DNA of 64,000 nucleotides from Linnemannia hyalina (lineage: Eukaryota > Mortierellomycota > Mortierellomycetes > Mortierellales > Mortierellaceae), in the NCBI GenBank assembly GCA_019671135.1, contig JAHRHY010000001.1, forward strand, positions 2,790,001 through 2,854,000, read 5' to 3'. The notes beneath the pieces are model-generated. The model made no database searches. It was not told where the DNA came from and saw only the letters and a program-made list of their open reading frames with translations. Positions 56,243 through 64,000 of this stretch are shown here, piece after piece. A program made the position numbers and the translations under genes. Every line of letters begins with the position of its first letter. Positions within the stretch are counted from its first letter, which is position 1.

Positions 56243-58137
56243 TTAAGCGTAGTACTGGAGGCTGGTCTTCTTCTTGGCCTGCACCTCTGCGATACCCATC
56301 AGATAGTCGTCGTGCTTGAGCTGGTTGCCACCGCGACGGAGGGCAAGCATACCGGCCTCAACGCAAATAGCCTTGCACTGTGCTCCGTTGAACTCGTCAC
56401 AGCTGCGCGCCAACTCGGCCCAGTTGACGTCCTCCGACACGTTCATCTTTCGACTGTGGATCCTCAAGATATCTGCACGAGCCTCCTCGTTGGGGATTGG
56501 GAACTCAATCTTGCGGTCCAAACGACCAGAGCGAAGCAGGGCAGGATCCAGAATATCAATACGATTCGTTGCAGCAATAACCTATTTCACCCATTTTGGA
56601 GAAGGATACAAGAAAAGGGCGTTAAACACCTGCATTCTGTAGTTGATGATGGACTCCTTTCTTCAAACTGCCAGAAGAACAATGTGTTTACCTTGATGCC
56701 GTCGTCACTGCCGAAACCGTCCAGTTGGTTCAACAACTCCAACATAGTTCTTTGGACCTCACGATCTCCGGTCTTGTCACTGTCGAAACGCTTTGTTCCA
56801 ATGGCATCCAACTCGTCGATAAAGATGATGGTGGGCTTCTTGGCCTTGGCCAAATCAAAAGCATCGCGCACCATCTTGGCACCGTCTCCAATAAACATCT
56901 GAACCAACGAGGTTGCAGCGAGTTTGAGGTATGTGGCGTTAGTCTGAGCGGCGCAAGCACGGGCCAGCAGGGTCTTTCCGGTACCGGGAGGTCCATACAT
57001 CAACACACCCTTGGGAGGCTTGATACCCAAGTTCTTGAAGCGCTCTGCGTGCGTCATGGGGAGGACAATGGCCTCGACCAACTCCTCGATCTGCTTGGTC
57101 AGTCCTCCGATATCGTTATAGTGCTCTGTGGGCTTCTCATCGACCTCCATAGCCTTGACACGAGAATCGTATCTATCATCATTGAGAAAGTGAATATGAC
57201 GTTACTACAGATTCTTCGGGCATCCCTGTGAACGTGCGCTTCATGAAATACATTTCCTGAGTGTTGAGGACTTACTCCGTGGGCAGGGTATCGAGAATCA
57301 AAAAGCTGTCTTTGTTGACTCCAATGAGATCGCCAGGCTTCAAAGTCGCAGGGTCGACCAATCCGATCAAGGGCAAGAAGATTGTCTATATTCAATGAAC
57401 ATCAAACGGCAGAGGTGTCAGTACAAGTTGATGCACTTTGGGCCTCAATCGAACGAAAACTTTTGTTCTCTGAAATGTCGGGATTTCGCGGTATACCTGT
57501 CTTGTAGAGGTCTTGATGACAGCGCACTTGCCCTTCCTGTTGGCATCCAGGTCCATAGCGGCACCATCCTCGTCCTCTTCATCCTCTGGGTCAATATCGA
57601 GCAACTAGTATTGTGAAAAGTAAATCGGCGTTTCATCCCTGTTAGTCAAGAAAATAGAAATGACGCGTATGCAAAATACGCAAGCCATAGACAATACGCG
57701 CACTTCATGATCAGATCGCGCTTTTGTTCGCCTTCCCCGGCCTACCTCAACAACGTTGCCAACCAAGTATGGCAGCTGCTTGTTCAGCTTGATCTTGTCC
57801 TTGTTTTCCTTGATCTTCTCCTTCATTGAAAGCTGCTCGTATGCCAAGCGCTTATTCTCGCTCTTCATGACCTGCAAGAATAAAACGTAAGAAAAGTATT
57901 GAGTGAGCTGGAGAGTTGCTTAGCCCTAGAAGCGGTGTCGATGAACAGCAAGCCTACAAAGCCCTCGAAGGGCGGTAGTCAGTCCAAGTAGGTAGACTAT
58001 ACGCTTACCTTGATGTCGTTGTCCAAGAGTCGTGTCCTGTTAACGATTTCTTCCGTGTTGGCCTTCAAGATGTCTGCTCCAAGGACTTCCTCCTCTGGGG
58101 TTGTCTCCCAAAGGGACTTGTCTTCAAGGGTGGCCAT
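56243..58137 (-). CDS. RPT5: 26S proteasome regulatory ATPase RPT5
   Basis: AAA+ ATPase of the 19S base, which unfolds substrates and opens the 20S gate. Six exons on the minus strand: 58137-58009, 57871-57746, 57604-57497, 57385-57276, 57172-56692 and 56581-56243. They total 430 residues, matching the family. The N-terminal coiled coil ([20 protein letters not shown]) precedes the OB domain, which contains an acidic insert ([12 protein letters not shown]). AAA motifs are Walker A GPPGTGKT, Walker [12 protein letters not shown], sensor VIAATNR and Arg finger region [14 protein letters not shown]. The C-terminus YYA is a HbYX-type tail, as expected for RPT5. It shares a divergent promoter with URM1. 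Confidence 0.97.
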
Positions 58138-58481
58138 GGCGTTATATATGTGAGTGTTGTTTGCTTCTGCTGTTGCTGTGTTGCTGTGATGGTTGTTGCT
58201 GTTACTGTTGTCCTCTGAGTTGTCGATGGGTGTTGCTGTTGCTTGTGGGCGAATGAGTTTGTTCAAAAGAAAAGGTGAAGAGAGTTGCGTGGTGTGCAAT
58301 GCGCGTTCTTTTTGCTGCCAGTCGTGGTTTGCATATGGGTTACGCACTTCTGCCCAGCAGAAGGTACACTATCTCGCACGTGACTTTCAGATGACGTCAC
58401 CTTTGCATTTTTATCGCGGGTCGTTGACATCAAGGACATCCACCTTAGCCCACGCACCGACCACACAGGAGGATCGACACC
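58138..58481. promoter_or_regulatory. Divergent RPT5/URM1 promoter with E-box and CRE
   Basis: CACGTG at 58377-58382 and the palindromic CRE TGACGTCA at 58392-58399 lie about 85-105 bases before the URM1 start. On the RPT5 side the leader is CAA/CAG-rich on the minus strand. The same two elements occur close together before NDUFB8. Confidence 0.5.
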
Positions 58482-59060
58482 ATGAACCAAAGCGACGCTA
58501 CCCTGAGGATCGAGCTGCAGTTCAGGTACCCAGCAAGGACAATGGAAGCACATTAACGACGGACACTCATGACATTCAACCAATACCGTTTCTGACCCAG
58601 TAGTGATCTGCTCTCTGATCCTTTCTCGGAAATAGTGGCGGTATGGAGCTGCTTTTCGACAACCAGAAGACAATCCATGCCAAAGTCCCTGCCTCCTTCC
58701 CTCTGGACACATCAGTAGAAGACAGACATGCTGCCACGATCCGGGATTTGATTTCCTGGACAGCGAGCAATCTTCTCAAGGAACGGCCAGAACTCTTTAT
58801 CGGAACCGACGGATCAGTGTAAGCGTTATGAGTGGAAGTGCCACATGATCCATCTCTAGCGGCTATCATGTCTTACCAGAGGCAAAGAACTTTGTTGGAA
58901 AATAACATGAGACCTTTTGATTCAACACGCTCTCATCAATAGGCGGTCGGGAATCCTTGTTCTGGTGAACGGTGCCGATTGGGAGTTGGAGGGCGAACTG
59001 GAGTATGAGCTGGAGGACAGGGATGAGATTGTTTTTATCTCGACTTTGCACGGGGGCTGA
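58482..59060 (+). CDS. URM1: Ubiquitin-related modifier URM1
   Basis: Urm1 is a sulfur carrier for tRNA thiolation and a protein modifier activated by Uba4. Three exons, 58482-58525, 58636-58818 and 58943-59060, give 114 residues. The family core reads [11 protein letters not shown], then [20 protein letters not shown], and [36 protein letters not shown]. The C-terminal Gly-Gly needed for thiocarboxylation ends the protein. Length and motif order are typical; yeast has 99 residues. The two introns follow GT..AG with matching phases. Its client enzyme NCS6 is encoded at 20.5-22.2 kb. Confidence 0.96.
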
Positions 59061-62000
59061 TCTGGAGGAGTGAGGTCTTTTAGGGTCCCAATAGTAGCGC
59101 GTCGCTTAACACCTACGCCAACAAAGTGTCGAACTCAATTAACACGCCACATCTACGGGAAATAGCAAGCCATGACACTTCCTTTGGTTTGTAGGCGACA
59201 GTTGGCATTGAGATGGACGAGACATATGACATGAAAAGACAGGAATAAACCTTCTTTTTCATTTCCGGACTTCACGGCTGCGTTCCTTGCCAAAAGCGAT
59301 CGAGAATTGAGACAGGGCCGTTGCCTAACTCATGAGTCTAGTAAACATTTCCTTTACTTCTTCAAAAAAAAAAAAAAGCTATATACGAGAGTATACTAGA
59401 CAGAGATATTTATGCCTAGAGGACACCCAGCGATAAGATCAAGAAAATCTTGTGCGGGCGAAAACCGCAATAATGTGGCGCGACACAATCTATCCATGTT
59501 GGAGCGGCACAGCTTCAAGAATGTGTGGTTGACTTGTGCGCTGAAAGACAGTCGCCAATTAATAATCGGTGGAAGTGCGAGTACGCCTCGCCCAAGCCGA
59601 GAGCATTGGAGGAACAACGTACATTCAAGATAACCACAAAGACACGTACAGAAAAAAGTCATTAGGAAGCAGCATATTTTTTTTTTTTACTTGAACAAGT
59701 GTCTCCTCATGTCTTGCGAGATGGATAGATGATTAGCACGCCATTCTTTGATGAAAAGAGACAATGGTAATAGTGCGCGAGTCAGTCGCGTATTCAATCG
59801 CAGCCAATCAGATTGTTTTTGTGTAACCCATCTCAGAGAACAAACCTTAATGGTCGCTTATTATTTCGTTCGACATGCACTATGCTGGGAACGAGAGCAA
59901 GAGAAAAGAAGTGAACGAACGAGGAGAAAAGCGAATTGTATATAGAGATTGATGAGTCCAGGTCTGGTTCGCTTTCTGTTTCTTTGTTACCCTTCTACTA
60001 CTCGTAGACAAACTCTCAATGTCCATCCACGATCGCTTGGCTCGTAGTCAGTCAGATCTTTTTGGCCGGCTCCTGGAAGAAGCAGTCCAACTATGGTTTG
60101 ACTTTGAACTGAATGAACTAAATCGATGAACATTAGACGGGCTAGGCAACATTCAATCTTGCGATGCTTAAAGAGAGTTTGAAGGTTCTTCTTCGCTGAC
60201 CTGGTCGTTGCCAAAAGAGATAGAACCGCTGACTCAAAGAAAATCCCCCCGGGTTAATGTCTGCAAAAGATCCGTGAGGAATGCTTTTTGAAAGAATAAA
60301 TGGAGGGAAGCCCGTGAGAGACTACAGAGGGCAAGTCATTTTAATGTCTCAATCGGTGATGCGAACTGGATACAGAGTACAGAGGTAAAAGCGAGGGGGT
60401 AGGATGCCATCAGCCTTTACAGCGATCGTTGCGAGTAAGCAAAAGCCGCTCGTCTAGCCTAATTATCCATTATCGCTAGCGAGGGTCCGCATGCCGAACC
60501 TAAGGATAATGTGATCCGATCGACAGGGACAGACAGATAGGCAGTTGGCAACAGGCGAAGAGAGAGAGAGAGAGGGTAAACGAGGACGGAGGGAGGATGG
60601 GAAGGGATGAGGTCCAAACACAGTTTGACTTGACCCAAACACAGTTTGACACAAGAAAAAAAAAATGCTCAGCAGGGTAGCTGTCGACCCGTCTCCGTGT
60701 CCCTTCTGTCGTACTTTCCCTCTCACTTTTTCTACTCCAACAATACTCCGTCTAGTTTTAGCTCTCACCTTGCATTCATTCGATCTCTCCGTTCTTTTCC
60801 CTGCCGTACTCGCTCCTGACTCTTTATTTTCTTTTTGTTTTTGGGTGACTTTTTTTCTGGCCTCACCATTCGATAACGATTTGTAACAGGATTCTGTATG
60901 CCCTGACGAAACAACTCGGGACCCTGAACTCGTTGTCAACAAAGGTATGTGATCTACCTCTTTTGATCAAAGAAGGAGGCCAGCCTCAATAAAGTCGATG
61001 TTCGCTTCCTTCAGGAACAAGAATGCGAAAACCTGTTAGGAGAAATGAACAAAGGAGATAAAAAACAAATCGCCCGCCATAGATATGGGTAAGAAGAGGA
61101 GGACTGACGAATCGATTCAAGTCGGACGTGAAAACTTGAAAACGTATTACCTTTGCACGAGGAGATCGATTATAGGCTGGCTTCAATGACCATCGGATTT
61201 GTATTAAGTATGACCTCTGAGAAGAAATACCATAGAGAAGCGGCCAAAAAAAACATAGAAGGGACAAAGAAGAGTCGGGATTGAAATAAATAAAGTCAGA
61301 AAGGAAGTCATAAAGTGCAAAGAGAATGAAGAGGAAGGAGAGGAAGGAGAGGATGGGCGAGATGGCGAGGCATGCAAGGCCAAACCGTGTTTTGACGTGC
61401 TCTCATCCCAATTGATCCAGTCAAATCCACCTCATCACTCATCATCCATCGCCACATCTAACCCGCCAGCCAGAAAGGAGAAAACAAATAAAAAAAACCG
61501 CTGGAGTATGTATCAAAAACAAACAAGCCCATGTGTCCTCTCCTTTTTGAGGTGTGCCATCCCATCGACCGAAAGGGAACTTAAAACCAGCTGAACAACC
61601 AATCCCCAGTTAGTCCTGCCATTTATTGCTCACCCTTCTTCGCCTAAAGGAGATACCGGAATAAGTTCAATCGTCTACCTCTCCTCCTGATGTGGCGGAA
61701 AGTAGAATTGCCCCTGTCCGTTCTCTTTACATTTTTCAGTCTCTACCTGATATCTTTTGACTGTTGTTGAGTGTTCCTAAGAATGTGTAAAGAGTCGCTG
61801 AGATGTCCTGTTTCAATTACAGGGGATTGGTGAGCGGCGGAGGGATGGTGTCAGAAGGAGCAGTGCATTTGCGCGTTTTTGTTGTGTGGGTGAGGACCAG
61901 AGGATGAGTATTGCAATGGTGAGGTCGACAGTCAACAACAACAGCCAGCGAGCAAGGAGTAGGGGATGTAAATGTCCGCTACACTGCATTCACCAGTCCT

Positions 62001-62698
62001 CCTGACCCCCTGTCCTCTTCTCCATATGCTGGACAAACAAATGAACCAAGATCCAATCAATATCGTGTCATCGCCATGCGTTGTCTGCCAATACAATTCT
62101 CTCCTTTCTTTTCGCTCAATCCCTTCTATTCAATCGATTGAAATGAACATCGCCCTCCTATTCGTCACCACCCACCCACACGCTGTTTGCTTTGCTTGCT
62201 TGTTGCTTGTAGACCCTTTAACCATCCGTCCATCGGGCCAGTCAGTCACTCCCAAAAGTACAAAAGCCGGCTACACCTTTCACCTTTCTTTCTATCCCTT
62301 TTTCATTCCTCCCACTTTTTTTCTCTTCTTCTTCTTCTCTTTCTTTTTTTTTACTCTCGTTCACTTCACTTTCTCCAACCACTTCCATTTTTTAGCTTAT
62401 TCTTTTCCTTCCTCTTATCTATCCACTCTGCATACATTCATCCACTTGCACTGTACACTCTTGTACTCTTACACTTTTTTCTTCGTACGCTCACTCTCAC
62501 CTGCTCAGCTCACCCTCTTATTGCACCTTCTATCTCCCTACTATCTATACCCAAAGCATTCACTCTTTCCCTATTACATATTACACTCCACATATCCGCC
62601 CCTACTTGTACTCCTATCCTTCGTTTACCCTTCCCTTTCGCCCTTAACAGCAACATCAACCTCCTCCTTTTACCGTTCATTTACAACAACCCACAACA
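59061..62698. other. Long gene-free region, with pyrimidine-rich leader at its right end
   Basis: About 3.6 kb without a supportable gene. Short ORFs (59396-59662, 59987-60214, 60463-60942) show no domains or splice-consistent extensions. A 16-base direct repeat CCAAACACAGTTTGAC lies at 60614-60629 and 60635-60650. An (AG)n stretch lies near 60558-60574. From about 62270 to 62690 the plus strand is strongly C/T-rich and resembles the leader of the next gene. An unrecognised noncoding RNA or regulatory region is possible. Confidence 0.45.
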
Positions 62699-64000
62699 AT
62701 GGACGGCTATCCCAACCCATACGCTGCTCTTATCGCAACCTTCAACCAAGTGTCCCCCCAAAACAAGGACGACTTGGACGACCCTCAGAACCTCCCTGAC
62801 GATGACTTGTTGCTCTGGGCCAACGCTCAGTTCACTTATGATATGCCCCCAGGGGTTGGTATCTATGAGGACGATATGGGTGTCAAACTGGCCATGAGTC
62901 AACAGCAGTTTCAGCACACTCAACAGCAACACCAACAACAACAGCAGCAACAACAGCAACAACAACAACAACAGCAACAGCAACAACAGCAACAACAACA
63001 GCAGCAGCAACAACAGCAGTTTCAGCCGCAGCAACAACAACCTCAATCCTCACTGGCTGCTCAACAGCAGCAGCAGCATGCTCTCCAATACCAATCCTCT
63101 GACATGCAACGCCAGCTACAGCAATTTGATGCTATTCACAGATACCTCGACTCGACCTCTTCTGAAGGTAACCCACTGACACAATTTCAATGTCGTGTTT
63201 ATTATTCATGCAAGCGCTAGGCTTATCTATCATGCATATCCCTGATATACATATGAGAATGACCACTCTTATTAACGGTATAACTATATATCTTCGTCCT
63301 CTTTTATTAACAACCACTAGATCCAAGGACTTCCCTTGCTGTGGTCGAGAGGTCTCGCCAAAGGAACCCCGCCACCACCAGTGCCGCGACTTCAGGCCCC
63401 GCCCCTCAGCCGATCCATTACGATCCCCGCATAAACGTCTTATATCCCCACACCAGCCACGCAGAATCCTCCACCTCCTTTTCTGCCCCGACCACTGCCG
63501 GTCCCATCAGCCCTGCGGCGGCTCGCCTCCTTCGCCAGCCATTCTTGTCCCTCCAAACTCCACATCCTGCTCACCAGCAGCAACAACAGCAACAGCCGCA
63601 GCAGTCTCAGGCAGGTCCTAGCTCAACCTATTCGGTAGGCCCATCTCCTCTGGCTTCGCCTACGACCATGTCCGATTTCCACCATCTCCAAATCACCCCC
63701 TTGCCCCCAATCACGCCATCAAAGCCCAATGAGGAGCTGCAGGCCTTGAGAGGGATTTCACGCAAGGATGGTGGAAGTGGAAGCAGTAGTAGTAGCAGTG
63801 CCAACGCGACGACCGCCGGTATGTCTGCAAACTCTCCTGCCAACTCTAGTACCTCCACCAAGGCAAATGCTTCTTCTGCGGTCTCTCCACGTGAAGAAGA
63901 GCAAAGCCAGGCTGAAAAGGAAATGGACGAGTATGACCTCGACCTCGACCTCGAAGACCAGAACGAACAGGCTGACTCCACGGGTTCTTCAAGCTCCAAA
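62699..64000 (+). CDS. Glutamine-rich putative transcription factor, partial (3' end outside window)
   Basis: Exon 1, 62699-63167, joins in phase 1 to exon 2, which starts at 63321 and stays open to the window edge. The N-terminus (MDGYPNPYAALIATFNQVSP, then DDDLLLWANAQFTYDMPPG, IYEDDM) looks like a conserved acidic/aromatic activation-type segment. A poly-Gln tract of about 40 residues and further Q-rich blocks follow. Exon 2 is Ser/Pro/Thr/Gln-rich with SP and TP sites (PISPAAARLL, ITPLPPITPSKP), then an acidic DEYDLDLDLED. No DNA-binding domain is visible before the edge. I suspect a bZIP factor from the composition and from similar fungal N-termini, but that is a guess. A long pyrimidine-rich leader precedes it. 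Confidence 0.6.
62920..63025 (+). repeat. CAG/CAA poly-glutamine tract
   Basis: More than 30 consecutive or nearly consecutive Gln codons mixing CAA and CAG, interrupted only by His, Thr and Phe at its ends. The codon mixing suggests maintenance at protein level as well as slippage. Confidence 0.9.

Noticed and set aside
59396..59662. Small minus-strand ORF of 88 residues
   Set aside because: It has Cys and Leu richness but no recognisable motif, no intron support and no promoter signal.
60463..60942. 159-residue minus-strand ORF in the gap
   Set aside because: It is low complexity and Ser/Lys-rich with a pyrimidine-derived segment. No support beyond openness.

Overview
The window is nuclear DNA from a filamentous fungus. 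Genes carry many short spliceosomal introns (GT..AG, mostly 50-150 nt). Intergenic spaces are short and often divergent, and poly(A)-like and pyrimidine-rich tracts are common. The gene set (a Treslin/TICRR-type replication factor, an STB6-like protein, SAP-ERI1 exonuclease, expanded F-box/LRR genes, poly-Q and Ser-rich regulators) points to an early-diverging fungus. A Mortierella-like mucoromycote is my best guess, but this is inference, not proof. I found no rRNA, tRNA, CRISPR array or intact transposon.

Layout. 0.1-4.6 kb (-): an eight-exon Treslin/Sld3-like replication-initiation gene, divergent from a 14-exon STB6-like gene (5.1-9.2 kb, +). 10-16.5 kb: three + strand Ser/Arg-rich paralogs of an unnamed small family, the middle one apparently frameshifted, with a fumarylacetoacetate-hydrolase-family gene (-) between the first two. 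17.3-24.3 kb: complex I subunit NDUFB8 (+), a CCCH zinc-finger protein (-), tRNA thiolase NCS6/CTU1 (+) and the mitochondrial Obg GTPase MTG2 (+). 24.8-35.3 kb: an F-box/LRR island with two intact genes, two decayed F-box-family copies, one LRR remnant and a small spliced gene of unknown function. 35.3-38.4 kb is gene-poor and leads into a secreted acidic protein gene.

40.3-58.9 kb is dense housekeeping DNA: ERV1 (+), inositol polyphosphate kinase (-), mitoribosomal mL44 (+), a decayed DUF4246 gene (-), RNA 3'-phosphate cyclase with a reading-frame break (+), a second DUF4246 remnant (-), ERI1-type exonuclease (+), RNA polymerase III subunit RPC82 (-), TAF7 (-), proteasome ATPase RPT5 (-) and URM1 (+). 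After a 3.6 kb gene-free stretch, a glutamine-rich putative transcription factor runs off the right edge.

Functional links: URM1 and NCS6 act in the same tRNA wobble-uridine thiolation pathway but lie 36 kb apart. NDUFB8, MTG2, mL44 and ERV1 are nuclear genes for mitochondria. TAF7 and RPC82 are transcription machinery. Where I give exon lists, exon phases agree and total coding lengths are multiples of three. I see no clearly new multi-gene system. The most unusual items are the full-length Treslin gene, the tandem Ser/Arg-rich family, and the two frame breaks.
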